A DNA stretch of 64,000 bases, taken from the NCBI GenBank assembly GCA_022509065.1, contig JAFLTY010000005.1:1-64000 (forward strand). The letters are read 5' to 3'. The stretch's first letter is position 1; each line of letters begins with the position of its first letter. The DNA is from Muribaculaceae bacterium. Its GTDB lineage: Bacteria > Bacteroidota > Bacteroidia > Bacteroidales > Muribaculaceae. The notes beneath the pieces are model-generated. The model was given only the letters and a program-made list of their open reading frames with translations. It was not told where the DNA came from and searched no databases. Below, one piece after another: positions 18,619-27,096 of the stretch. Both the position numbers and the translations under genes were made by a program.

Positions 18619-18838
18619 CCGTTGGATATAAAATTTCTTTCATGCAAATTTGGGAAAAATTTTCGACATAACCAAGTCATTATTTTTTACCGAAAGCAAA
18701 ACCTTTTAATAAAAAGTTCATATCCAAATTTTTAGGGCCGTACGACAATTCTTAAACAAATTTGCTTTACATCAAATTAAACATTCAGCAAAAAAATGTT
18801 AGAGCCAGCTAATCTGTACCCACAAATTTTATCACATT
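18619..18838. other. AT-rich region upstream of dnaA
   Basis: These 220 bases between dnaA and the B12 operon promoter are AT-rich and presumably contain the dnaA promoter, but no good TTG/TAnnTTTG pair is visible on the minus strand. A single DnaA-box-like TTATCACA occurs near 18829. I see no coding sequence. Confidence 0.4.
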
Positions 18839-18868
18839 TTGACAGTTCGGTAAATTTCATTAATTTTG
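18839..18868 (+). promoter_or_regulatory. Promoter of the vitamin B12 operon
   Basis: TTG (18839-18841) and TAATTTTG (18861-18868) are separated by exactly 19 bases. Transcription would start near 18874, about 40 bases before the riboswitch core. A perfect 7-bp hairpin (18887-18904, loop AGAG) lies between them. Confidence 0.8.
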
Positions 18869-18912
18869 CGGTCGAAACGGTAGCCAGACGACAAGAGTGT
18901 CGTCACGCAACT

Positions 18913-19120
18913 ACGGTTGCAGGCTCATGAGGGAACAGGGTGTAACTCCCTGACAGTACCCGCTGCTGTAATTTCCAATGTCTCAAAAAAGATATTTAGC
19001 TATCCCCTATGCCGCGATGTGCGCAGTCGTTGGCGTTCGAGACATAAGAAATGTCGTATTATGTCACTGGCCATGGCCGGGAAGGCGCGATGTTTCGGAA
19101 TAAGTCAGAAGACCTGCCGT
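18913..19120 (+). ncRNA. Cobalamin (B12) riboswitch
   Basis: The sequence follows the AdoCbl riboswitch consensus closely. The core has GAGGGAACAGGGTGTAACTC at about 18929-18948 and CCCGCTGCTGTAAT at about 18960-18973. The B12-box side has GTCAGAAGACCTGCCG at about 19104-19119. Closing helix P1/P2 forms between ACGGTTGCAGG (18913-18923) and CCTGCCGT (19113-19120). It lies on the + strand between a strong promoter and four genes that look like B12 surface uptake, so cobalamin should repress the operon. The expression platform is probably the hairpin at 19239-19282. Confidence 0.93.
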
Positions 19121-19238
19121 TTTGTCATTTCTGAAAAGTTTTGCCCCGGGTAATGGGCCGGTCTTTTGCTCAAAACATTCAAAAGCATTCCCAATTTCGA
19201 TACAGCGACTTGCTTTAAGCATTGTTTCGCTTTTGCTC

Positions 19239-19282
19239 AATCCCGGTTGTAAAATACTTTTCAGTATGGCACGACCGGGATT
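19239..19282 (+). promoter_or_regulatory. Hairpin between riboswitch and btuH, probable expression platform
   Basis: AATCCCGGTTGT (19239-19250) pairs with ACGACCGGGATT (19271-19282) over 12 bp with one G-U, and an inner helix ATACT/AGTAT extends it. The 3' side could instead pair through GACCGG (19273-19278) with CCGGTC at 19158-19163, just after the riboswitch. No T run follows, so control of translation initiation at the ATG (19311) fits better than termination. Confidence 0.55.
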
Positions 19283-19310
19283 AGTTGTATCATTTAATTA
19301 TTTAAAACAA

Positions 19311-20333
19311 ATGGAAATCAAAAAATTAGTGCTGACATCAGCATTGTTGGGAGTTTCGCTCTTTGTATGTGCACAAAACGAGTCTGAAATCATTGTTCTT
19401 GATTTGTCAAAATCTACCACACCTTTGACCTTCGATACCACTAACGGCATGTGGGAAGGGACTTACGATGATGACGAGACCGAGATTGAAAGCCAGGTTT
19501 TCTCTTTCGTACATAATTCTATGAGCGATTATAACACATGGTGGGGATTTACTGCTTCCAATTCGGTTGACAACAAAAGACAGGACAACACATTGACTTA
19601 TCAATTCAGTAATATGGGTCTTGGAGGTATCGTACTCAACGAAGACGGCACAATAAAAACCAATAGTTTCGGTGCCCCTGAAACATCGGGTGAGATGCCT
19701 TACCTTGTTGCTTTCGCAATGACAGGTTTCTCAAAACATCCAGCAGATATGACATTCATTGACGGAGAAAGCTATGAAGCTGTCGGAGCTTATTTTAATC
19801 TTAACAGCTACACCTATTACTGCATTGAATATGGAGACAGTTTCGCACGTGCTTTTAACAACGGCGACAAATTCACACTGACAGTTCACGGCATCGCGGA
19901 CGATGACACTGAGAAAACCGTCGATGTGGAACTTGCAGCTTATAACAACGGTAATCTCACTATCAACCGCGGGTGGACTTATGTTGATTTGTCCGAACTC
20001 GGTGTAGTCAACCAGATTTGGTTCTCAATGAACAGCACGGATTCAGGCGCATACGGCATGAATACCCCCGCTTACTTCTGCATGGATAAACTTATGGTAA
20101 GACCGGCCGGAAACAACGCTGTGAATTCTGTAACTACCGTAAAGAACAACATCCGTTATGACCGCGCCTCACAAATGGTTTATCTTCACGACACCGATTT
20201 TGCCATGATATATGACGCAGCCGGTCGTTGTGTCATGACATCTTCCGACACTGATTTTTTCAGCGTGAAACATTTGCCTGCAGGTATATATATTGTAAAA
20301 GCGGGCAATAACAAGCTCAAAATAGCTCGATGA
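19311..20333 (+). CDS. btuH: BtuH-like DUF4465 surface protein with C-terminal sorting-like domain
   Basis: A 340-residue secreted protein. The DUF4465 region occupies about residues 30-270, with TWWGFTASN, the FKH-type FSKHPADM segment and a WTYVDLSELG motif near the end. DUF4465 proteins in B12-regulated loci of gut Bacteroidetes have been described as cobalamin-binding BtuH proteins. Here the riboswitch and btuB/btuG neighbours support that role. The signal peptide (MEIKKLVLTSALLGVSLFVCAQ) has valine before the cysteine, so it is not a good lipobox. Instead the last 65 residues (AMIYDAAGRCV... LPAGIYIVKAG) look like a T9SS type-A sorting domain. The start at 19311 is chosen because upstream codons overlap the riboswitch. 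The stop overlaps the next gene by 4 bases. Confidence 0.8.
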   Translation: MEIKKLVLTSALLGVSLFVCAQNESEIIVLDLSKSTTPLTFDTTNGMWEGTYDDDETEIESQVFSFVHNSMSDYNTWWGFTASNSVDNKRQDNTLTYQFSNMGLGGIVLNEDGTIKTNSFGAPETSGEMPYLVAFAMTGFSKHPADMTFIDGESYEAVGAYFNLNSYTYYCIEYGDSFARAFNNGDKFTLTVHGIADDDTEKTVDVELAAYNNGNLTINRGWTYVDLSELGVVNQIWFSMNSTDSGAYGMNTPAYFCMDKLMVRPAGNNAVNSVTTVKNNIRYDRASQMVYLHDTDFAMIYDAAGRCVMTSSDTDFFSVKHLPAGIYIVKAGNNKLKIAR

Positions 20334-21310
20334 AGTCAGTAATCAATCTCAACAGAATCATTATTGCAGTGACGGCGATATGCGCATCAGTCATATCTCC
20401 GTCCTGCAACAATGACGATGTCATTATTGACGACCAGCCCGATAGCACAGGTCAACGGCCAGTCACACCTCAGAGTTCAGCCTGGTGCGACAAAGTTTAC
20501 GAATGGACACCCGCGCCCGGTCAATTCATCAACGAGAAAACGCCGGACTGCGACTGGAACGACAAGACGACACCCGCGATAGCTGCACAATGGGCAAAGA
20601 ATAGACTCGACAAACATCTCTATGTTTCTCTCGGATCTTTCGGTGGTTACATCGTGGTAGGTTTCGATCACAGCATACTCAATACGGGCGGTTATGAAAT
20701 AGGTGTTTTAGGAAATGCCTTTAACAGCCCTTCCGGTAGCTCCAACGAACCGGGGATTGTTTATGTCATGCAAGACTCAAACAACAACGGTCTCCCGGAC
20801 GATGAATGGTTTGAGCTAAAAGGGAGTGATACATTCGCACCAACCACAATAAGGAACTATAGCGTGACTTATTATCGTCCTGAAGCTGATGAGAAAGCCG
20901 TATGCTGGATAGACAATCTCGGCAATGAAGGAGAGATTGGCTATTTGGGAATGTTCCACAGCCAACCGTCGTATTATCCCGTCTGGATACGGCCCGACTC
21001 ATATACATTAACCGGTACTCGATTGATGGACAAAACCTCGCAAAATCCTGAGACGGGGAACTGGCAAAACGATGCTTTTGCGTGGGGATATTGTGACAAT
21101 ATGGGTCAAGACAATATAGAACTTGACAATTTCACCAATTGCAATCGCTTTAAAATTAGCAATGCCATTGATGAATCGGGCAATCCCGTAAATCTCCAAT
21201 ATATAGATTTTGTGAAGATACAAACCGCAATTCTGGCATCAGCAGGATGGCTTGGCGAAGTTTCGAGCGAAGTCCTCGGTGTTGTTGATCTTTCGTTAAT
21301 AAAACAATAA
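20330..21310 (+). CDS. Uncharacterised lipoprotein of the B12 operon
   Basis: A 326-residue protein that I recognise only as a component often seen in Bacteroidetes B12 loci, sometimes labelled cell surface protein. The N-terminus MKSVINLNRIIIAVTAICAS ends in SPSC followed by NNDDVIIDD, consistent with a lipoprotein carrying an acidic export signal to the cell surface. The body contains NEPGIVYVMQDSNNNGLPDD, a possible Ca2+-binding Asp/Asn loop, and many aromatic residues; it ends DFVKIQTAILA...LGEVSSEVLGVVDL. It overlaps btuH by 4 bases (ATGA) and lies 5 bases before btuG, so it is translated as part of the operon. A role in cobalamin capture is inferred from context only. Confidence 0.7.
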   Translation: MKSVINLNRIIIAVTAICASVISPSCNNDDVIIDDQPDSTGQRPVTPQSSAWCDKVYEWTPAPGQFINEKTPDCDWNDKTTPAIAAQWAKNRLDKHLYVSLGSFGGYIVVGFDHSILNTGGYEIGVLGNAFNSPSGSSNEPGIVYVMQDSNNNGLPDDEWFELKGSDTFAPTTIRNYSVTYYRPEADEKAVCWIDNLGNEGEIGYLGMFHSQPSYYPVWIRPDSYTLTGTRLMDKTSQNPETGNWQNDAFAWGYCDNMGQDNIELDNFTNCNRFKISNAIDESGNPVNLQYIDFVKIQTAILASAGWLGEVSSEVLGVVDLSLIKQ

Positions 21311-21315
21311 TTGAT

Positions 21316-22389
21316 TTGAACCGATTACAATTCTTTATTTCTGTCACCTCACTCTGTGCACTCTGTCTCTTGTCGGGGTGCATGGAGTGGGATTATGACA
21401 TTGACAGCGATTCCGTAAACTTGTCGGGAAAGGGACTGTTCATCATAAACGAAGGAAATTTTCAATATGGAAATGCCTCACTGTCCTATTATGACCCGGC
21501 TACCGATAGCGTCCAAAACCAAGTTTTTTTTCAATCCAACGGAATGAAACTTGGCGATGTCGCACAATCCATGACAATATGGGACAACCGAGGGTGGATG
21601 GTGGTCAACAACAGCCATGTCATTTTTGCAATCGACATTGAGAATGGACGTGAAATAGGACGTATCACCAATCTTACTTCGCCACGTTATATCCATTTTA
21701 TCTCAGCCGAAAAAGCTTATGTCACTCAATTGTGGGACAACCGCATTACCGTAGTCAATCCGTCTACTTTCTCTGTAACGGGATATATAGAAGTGCCGGG
21801 CATGACAATGGAGACAGGCTCGACAGAGCAGATGGTATCATACGGAGACTATGTGTTTTGTAATTGTTGGAGCTATCAAAACCGCATAATCAAAATAGAC
21901 ACGCGCACCGATCAAGTTGTCGACCAACTTAGTATCGGCATACAGCCAACGTCTTTGGTTATTGACAAAAACAATAACATTTGGACAGTGACCGACGGCG
22001 GCTACGAGGGGTCTCCTTATGGTTACGAAGCTCCCTCGCTTTATTGTATCAATGCGGAATCCTTTTCTGTATCACGAGTGTTTACATTCGCATTGGGAGA
22101 TAATCCTTCTGAAATACAAATAAATAGAGACGGCACTCTGCTTTTTTGGATAAACAAAGATATTTGGAGGATGGACGTCGATGACTTACGGCTTCCAGAT
22201 ACACCTTTTATCAATGCAAGAGGTACCAAATATTACGGGTTGACGGTCAGCCCTTATAACGGAGACGTATATGTGGCCGACGCTATCGATTATCAGCAAC
22301 AGGGCATTATCTATCGTTATAACAGCCGAGGCGATTATATATCTGAGTTTTATGCCGGAATCACGCCAGGTGCTTTTTGCTGGAAATAA
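21316..22389 (+). CDS. btuG: BtuG-like beta-propeller lipoprotein (DUF5074), B12 capture
   Basis: A 357-residue surface lipoprotein. The start is a TTG at 21316; no ATG precedes the lipobox LLSGC (cysteine 22), which is followed by the acidic MEWDYDIDSDS, a typical surface-export signal. The mature part shows repeated propeller blades (GLFIINEGNFQYGNASLSYY, the AYVTQLWDNRITVVNP blade, IKIDTRTDQVV, VYVADAIDY) as in DUF5074/YncE-like proteins. BtuG of Bacteroides is such a seven-bladed propeller that binds B12 with very high affinity and caps BtuB. The gene directly precedes a BtuB-type receptor (6 bases) under a cobalamin riboswitch, which makes this assignment strong. Confidence 0.85.
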   Translation: MNRLQFFISVTSLCALCLLSGCMEWDYDIDSDSVNLSGKGLFIINEGNFQYGNASLSYYDPATDSVQNQVFFQSNGMKLGDVAQSMTIWDNRGWMVVNNSHVIFAIDIENGREIGRITNLTSPRYIHFISAEKAYVTQLWDNRITVVNPSTFSVTGYIEVPGMTMETGSTEQMVSYGDYVFCNCWSYQNRIIKIDTRTDQVVDQLSIGIQPTSLVIDKNNNIWTVTDGGYEGSPYGYEAPSLYCINAESFSVSRVFTFALGDNPSEIQINRDGTLLFWINKDIWRMDVDDLRLPDTPFINARGTKYYGLTVSPYNGDVYVADAIDYQQQGIIYRYNSRGDYISEFYAGITPGAFCWK

Positions 22390-22395
22390 TCTTGT

Positions 22396-24462
22396 ATGAG
22401 GAGAACATTTTCCGACATAAAATCGAACCGCTGTGGAGTCAGTTTTTTATTGACTGTCATTATTGCCTTGTTTATCAATAATACTTCATTCGGTCAAACA
22501 GAGGTTCTTAAAAACATAGATGTCTGGGGAACTCGTCCCCTTCGGGATACCGGTGTTCAACGAACTGTTTTCGATTCGCTTGCATTAAAACAAAACGTGG
22601 CATTGTCAATGGCTGATATATTGGCTTTCAATTCCTCGGTATTTGTAAAAAACTACGGTAGAGCGACACTTTCAACAGTATCATTCCGTGGGACGTCTCC
22701 ATCACACACCCAAGTTACCTGGAACGGCATGAGAATAAACAACCCAATGCTGGGTTCAACTGACTTCTCAACAATTCCCTCATTTTTTGTCGACAAAGCC
22801 GCGTTATTGCATGGGTCTTCTTCTGTTAATGCCACAGGTGGCGCGTTAGGTGGAGTTGTGCAGTTGTCCACTACTCCCGATAATGCCGACTCGACAAAAC
22901 ACAAAATTCAGTACACCCAGGGTGTCGGAAGTTTCAAAACTTTTGACGAATTTCTACGTTACAGCTATTCGAATGCCAAGTGGAATTTATCCACACGACT
23001 TTCGTTTGCTTCATCACCAAACGATTATAAATATGTCAACCGTGACAAGAAGGAAAATATATACGATGATAATCATAACATCATCGGTCAATATTATCCG
23101 ACCGAGCGCAATAGAAGTGGAGCTTATAAAGACTTCAATGCTATGCAACAGGTTTATTACCGCCTTGACAACGGTGACCTTGTCGGCATTGATGCTTGGT
23201 ATTTGAACAGTAACCGTGAGCTTCCGATGCTTACCACCGACTATGGCGATGATTGGGCTTTCGACAACCGTCAACGCGAACAGACGTTGCGTGCCGTCAT
23301 GAAATGGTCTCATTATCGCCGAAATTGGTCTGCCATAGCTTCCGCGGGGTATGTGCACACTCATCTGGCTTATGACTACGCACGCGAAGTAGCCCCGGGT
23401 CACATGGAAAGCATGACACGTAGCCGAAGCCGTATCCATACAGGGTATCTTTCTGCGGATATTGCATGGTACCCTTCTGAAAAATGGATGTTTACTGTTA
23501 ATGCGGCGGCTCATCAACACTTTGTGATGTCACGTGACAAAAATGTCATTCTCATAGACGGAAATACCGCCATCGTTGGATACAACAAAGCTCGGTTCGA
23601 ATTCTCAGGTGCCTTATCTGCCAAATGGCAACCTATAGATCCGGTCGGTATATCTATTATCGGCCGTCAGGAGGTTTTCGGTGATAAGACTGCCTTTATA
23701 CCGGCTGTTCTTTTCGACGTTATGCTATACCGACCCAAGAACGTGCTGTTCAAAGCATCTTTTTCACGAAATCATAAATTCCCTTCGCTTAACGACTTAT
23801 ATTTTATGCCCGGGGGCAATCCTGACTTACGCGATGAGTCCGGATATACCTACGATGCCGGAATGAGTTTTAATCACGCAGGCTCTTCTCCCATTACGTA
23901 CGACACCGGATTGTCCTTCAACTGGTTTGATTCTTATATCGACGACTGGATAATTTGGCTGCCCACCACAAAAGGCTTTTTTTCGCCTCGCAATGTCAAA
24001 AAAGTTCATGCCTATGGTATTGAAACTCGAGCCAATATCGACCTTCGTTTTCCACACGACGTTACGCTTGGCTTGACAGGCAACTATTCATGGACTCCCT
24101 CTATAAACCGGGGAGAGCCCATGTCTCCAGCCGATAGATCCGTGGGGCGACAACTGCCGTATGTTCCTCTCCACTCGGCGTCTGTCGTCGGCACTGTCAC
24201 TTGGCATAAGTGGGGTTTCACATATAAATGGTCATATTATTCGCGCAGATTCACAATGTCAAACAACGACCTCACTTTGAGCGGTACACTCCCTCCCTAT
24301 TTCATGAACAACATCCTGTTATGGCGTAACTTTACATTCCGACCTGTCAGTATGCAGTGTAAACTTGCCGTCAACAACCTCTTCAACGAGCATTACCTTT
24401 CAGTCCTGGCTCACCCTATGCCCGGTATCAACTTCGAGTTCTTCATTACTATCACTCTCTGA
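22396..24462 (+). CDS. btuB: BtuB-type TonB-dependent outer-membrane receptor
   Basis: A 688-residue outer-membrane receptor expected to import cobalamin. The signal peptide ends near residue 34 (NNTSFGQ). The plug domain spans about 45-165, with ALSMADILAFNSSVFVKNYG, ATLSTVSFRGTSPSHTQVTW and the closing GGALGGVVQLST motif. The remainder is a 22-strand barrel with alternating aromatic strands, ending in FEFFITITL with an aromatic or hydrophobic C-terminal strand. There is no N-terminal carboxypeptidase-like domain, unlike SusC proteins. Being last in the riboswitch-controlled operon directly after btuG identifies the substrate as B12. Energy would come from TonB-ExbB-ExbD. Confidence 0.88.
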   Translation: MRRTFSDIKSNRCGVSFLLTVIIALFINNTSFGQTEVLKNIDVWGTRPLRDTGVQRTVFDSLALKQNVALSMADILAFNSSVFVKNYGRATLSTVSFRGTSPSHTQVTWNGMRINNPMLGSTDFSTIPSFFVDKAALLHGSSSVNATGGALGGVVQLSTTPDNADSTKHKIQYTQGVGSFKTFDEFLRYSYSNAKWNLSTRLSFASSPNDYKYVNRDKKENIYDDNHNIIGQYYPTERNRSGAYKDFNAMQQVYYRLDNGDLVGIDAWYLNSNRELPMLTTDYGDDWAFDNRQREQTLRAVMKWSHYRRNWSAIASAGYVHTHLAYDYAREVAPGHMESMTRSRSRIHTGYLSADIAWYPSEKWMFTVNAAAHQHFVMSRDKNVILIDGNTAIVGYNKARFEFSGALSAKWQPIDPVGISIIGRQEVFGDKTAFIPAVLFDVMLYRPKNVLFKASFSRNHKFPSLNDLYFMPGGNPDLRDESGYTYDAGMSFNHAGSSPITYDTGLSFNWFDSYIDDWIIWLPTTKGFFSPRNVKKVHAYGIETRANIDLRFPHDVTLGLTGNYSWTPSINRGEPMSPADRSVGRQLPYVPLHSASVVGTVTWHKWGFTYKWSYYSRRFTMSNNDLTLSGTLPPYFMNNILLWRNFTFRPVSMQCKLAVNNLFNEHYLSVLAHPMPGINFEFFITITL

Positions 24463-24502
24463 CACATTCCACGATTTAAGAGCCGAACTGACTCTGACAT
24501 AT

Positions 24503-24533
24503 TTGGTAATTTCCAAAATTGGCTTTACTTTTG
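24503..24533 (+). promoter_or_regulatory. Promoter for the S41 protease gene
   Basis: TTG (24503-24505) and TACTTTTG (24526-24533) are 20 bases apart. This gives a leader of about 60 bases before the TTG start codon. Confidence 0.7.
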
Positions 24534-24599
24534 CGAAAAATTTCGATTTTGAACTTTTTTAAGTTTTTTATTCAGTTAGTTTTTTAAAGAAACCCGACG

Positions 24600-26285
24600 T
24601 TGTTACCTATATCTGGAGATTCTGATAATAAACCAAAGTCGGAACATAAAGTTCACAACAAACGACTTTTAAGTCGGCAATGGTTGCCTGTTTGGGGCGC
24701 TGTATTGATAGTTGTCGGCATGATTTTGGAATGGTGGTTGCTCATGCCCGAACCATTAAGTCCGGGACGGAAAAAACTTGACGAAATCTTCGAACTTATT
24801 GCCGACAAATACGTTGATCCGGTTGACTTGGACAGTATCATAGAGCTTGCCATTCCCGGGCTGCTTACTAATCTTGACCCACATTCCGTTTATATATCCG
24901 CTGACAACCGTGAAGAGGTTGACGGGGAACTCGAAGGGTCTTTCAGCGGCATCGGCATTGAGTTCCGTATAGAAAACGACAAGATAGTAGTCGCAGAAAC
25001 CATTAGCGGTGGTCCGGGCGAAAAGGTCGGACTGCTCGCAGGCGACCGTATTATTGAAATAGACGGTGAGAACGTGGCCGGAATAGAAATAGACGAAGAG
25101 GGAGTACGCACTCGTTTACGCGGCGAAAAAGGCTCGTCCGTCTCATTAAAGGTAGAACGCGACGGAGTGGACAACCCGTTGAGTTTCGAGATTGTTCGCG
25201 GCGATGTTCCCATGACAAGCATTGATGCGGCTTATGTAATCGATGACAACATAGGATATCTCAAAATCAATCGTTTCAGCCGTAACACCTACTCTGAGTT
25301 CCTACAATCAATGGCTCAGCTCATGACGGACGGAGCTCAGGATTTCATTATAGACCTGCGCGGAAATGTCGGAGGATACATGGAACCTGCATTGCTGATG
25401 GCCAATGAATTTCTGTCTCGCGGCATGAATATAGTTTCGACGCGCGGACGCAATCCCGCTTTCGACGAAACGGTGACAAGCGACGGCAACGGTGGCCTGA
25501 AAGGATCGCGTGTTGTTGTTGTTGTTGACGAGCTTACCGCCAGCGCCAGCGAGATATTCTCGGGAGCGATGCAGGATAACGACCGTGGCCTCGTAGTAGG
25601 CAGGCGCACTTTCGGTAAGGGCTTGGTGCAACAACCCATCGAACTTGAGGATGGCAGTGAGATAAGACTCACTATTCAACGATACTACACGCCTTCGGGA
25701 CGCTCCATACAAAAGACTTACAAACGAGGGCAAAACACGGAGTATGAGGAAGAAATCTTCGAACGATATCGCTCGGGAGAGATGATGAGTCTCGATTCGG
25801 CTAAAATAAACTTCGACCTCATGTTCAACAGCATTGGCGGTCGCCAACTCTATGGCGGAGGTGGTATTATTCCGGATATTTTTGTCCCAAATGACACGGT
25901 CGGAACCAATTCATATTATGTCGATGTGGCGCGCCGCGGTCTTATCCGAAAATTTGCTAATGAGTACGTCAGTCTCAACCGGCCTCAACTCATGAAAGCC
26001 ACCGATGTCAATGAACTAATTAAATTGTTGCCTTCCAACGACATCCTTCTTTGGTCTTTTGCCGATTATGCCAAGATGAACGGTGTCGCTCCAAGATGGT
26101 TCTACATCAACAATTCAGCCAAGTTAATTGTTACTCAGATAAAGGCGTTGATAGCTTATGACATTTTGGGTCGCGGAGCTTATTACAAAATCTACAACTC
26201 TATTGACACTAATGTCCGCGAAGCCGTCGACGCTCTCAAAGCCGGCAAAGCCGACTTTCCTATTACTGTCAATTCAACTGAGTAA
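24600..26285 (+). CDS. S41-family C-terminal processing protease with PDZ domain
   Basis: A 561-residue periplasmic serine protease of the CtpA/Prc type. A TTG start is used: a stop codon lies five codons upstream in frame and the next ATG would remove half of the membrane anchor. One hydrophobic segment (about 30-47) anchors it. The PDZ domain spans about 95-185 (GIGIEFRIENDKIVV, GDRIIEIDGENVAG). The protease core holds the catalytic Ser315 in TASASEIF, with Lys340 and Gln344 in FGKGLVQ spaced 25 and 29 residues on, as in CtpB. A C-terminal extension of about 130 residues is helical. It has its own promoter and precedes the folate enzyme gene by 24 bases. Confidence 0.92.
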   Translation: MLPISGDSDNKPKSEHKVHNKRLLSRQWLPVWGAVLIVVGMILEWWLLMPEPLSPGRKKLDEIFELIADKYVDPVDLDSIIELAIPGLLTNLDPHSVYISADNREEVDGELEGSFSGIGIEFRIENDKIVVAETISGGPGEKVGLLAGDRIIEIDGENVAGIEIDEEGVRTRLRGEKGSSVSLKVERDGVDNPLSFEIVRGDVPMTSIDAAYVIDDNIGYLKINRFSRNTYSEFLQSMAQLMTDGAQDFIIDLRGNVGGYMEPALLMANEFLSRGMNIVSTRGRNPAFDETVTSDGNGGLKGSRVVVVVDELTASASEIFSGAMQDNDRGLVVGRRTFGKGLVQQPIELEDGSEIRLTIQRYYTPSGRSIQKTYKRGQNTEYEEEIFERYRSGEMMSLDSAKINFDLMFNSIGGRQLYGGGGIIPDIFVPNDTVGTNSYYVDVARRGLIRKFANEYVSLNRPQLMKATDVNELIKLLPSNDILLWSFADYAKMNGVAPRWFYINNSAKLIVTQIKALIAYDILGRGAYYKIYNSIDTNVREAVDALKAGKADFPITVNSTE

Positions 26286-26309
26286 CTAACCCTCTCATAC
26301 ATCAGGACA

Positions 26310-26879
26310 ATGAAAAAAGAAGATGTCCGCCGAAACGTCAAAGCACGAAAAACCGTTTTAAACGAAGCCGAAAAGGACCTCGCTGCTTCCGCTGTCTTCG
26401 ACATTCTCGAAAAAACAGCTGCTTTCATAATGTCCAATAATATACTTATCTATCATTCTTTGCCCGACGAGTTGTCTACGCGTCGTTTCCTTGACAAATG
26501 GGCTTCGCGTAAAAAATTCTTTCTCCCGCGCATCAATGGTTTGAATCTCGAGATTCTGCCTTATGACCGGTCATCACTCCGATTGGGCACTTTTCAGATT
26601 GAAGAACCAACAGGCGACGAAACATGTTCGGTAAGCGAAATGGATCTAATCGTAGTTCCCGGTGTCGGTTACGATCCTTACGGTAACCGTGTCGGACGGG
26701 GGAAAGGTTATTATGACCGACTGCTGCCTGAAAGCAATGCCACTAAAATTGGTGTCGCTTACGATTTTCAGGTCTTTGACCAAATCGTAGCCGAGCCTCA
26801 TGACGCTAAAGTCGATATCATAATCACAGACCGCTATTATTATCATGTGGCATCGAGACGTCGTCTAAGATTCCGCTGA
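26310..26879 (+). CDS. 5-formyltetrahydrofolate cyclo-ligase
   Basis: A 189-residue cytoplasmic enzyme that converts 5-formyl-THF to 5,10-methenyl-THF using ATP. The N-terminal KEDVRRNVKARKTVLNEAE is the usual start. The family signature VPGVGYDPYGNRVGRGKGYY with the following DRLL is present near residues 114-140. Length is normal. It follows the S41 gene by 24 bases and is probably cotranscribed; this pairing is common in Bacteroidales. No terminator is visible in the 217 bases before recJ. Confidence 0.93.
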   Translation: MKKEDVRRNVKARKTVLNEAEKDLAASAVFDILEKTAAFIMSNNILIYHSLPDELSTRRFLDKWASRKKFFLPRINGLNLEILPYDRSSLRLGTFQIEEPTGDETCSVSEMDLIVVPGVGYDPYGNRVGRGKGYYDRLLPESNATKIGVAYDFQVFDQIVAEPHDAKVDIIITDRYYYHVASRRRLRFR

Positions 26880-26988
26880 AACAGACTCGTCAACATCTCC
26901 CTTTTCAGTATTTTCGTACATCGACTTTTCTTGTGCTAATTAATGCAAAAGAAAGTTAATGCACTCTCTCATTTTTAAGGTTTTTTGC

Positions 26989-26996
26989 TAAATTTG
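26989..26996 (+). promoter_or_regulatory. -7 box upstream of recJ
   Basis: TAAATTTG matches the Bacteroidetes -7 box, but no TTG lies 19-21 bases upstream. It is a probable but weak promoter of recJ-recQ. Confidence 0.4.
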
Positions 26997-27046
26997 CGAT
27001 GATATTGCCTTAATAGTGCCTTATCATTGCAACGCTACACGAGCGT

Positions 27047-27064
27047 TTACTGCTTCGGCAGTAA
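27047..27064 (+). promoter_or_regulatory. UUCG-tetraloop hairpin in the recJ leader
   Basis: TTACTGC (27047-27053) and GCAGTAA (27058-27064) form a perfect 7-bp stem closed by a C(UUCG)G tetraloop, an unusually stable RNA fold, 32 bases before the recJ ATG. No T run follows, so it is not a terminator. It may stabilise the mRNA or affect translation. Confidence 0.5.
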
Positions 27065-27096
27065 CTTTCCAAGCAAAAAAATAAAAAACCATATAA

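Noticed and set aside
18829-18836. TTATCACA resembling a DnaA box near dnaA
   Set aside because: It is a single imperfect site; an origin would need a cluster with an AT-rich unwinding region.
25508-25528. GTT microsatellite inside the S41 protease gene
   Set aside because: It encodes the VVVVV strand preceding the catalytic region, and is in frame with the domain, so it is ordinary coding sequence.
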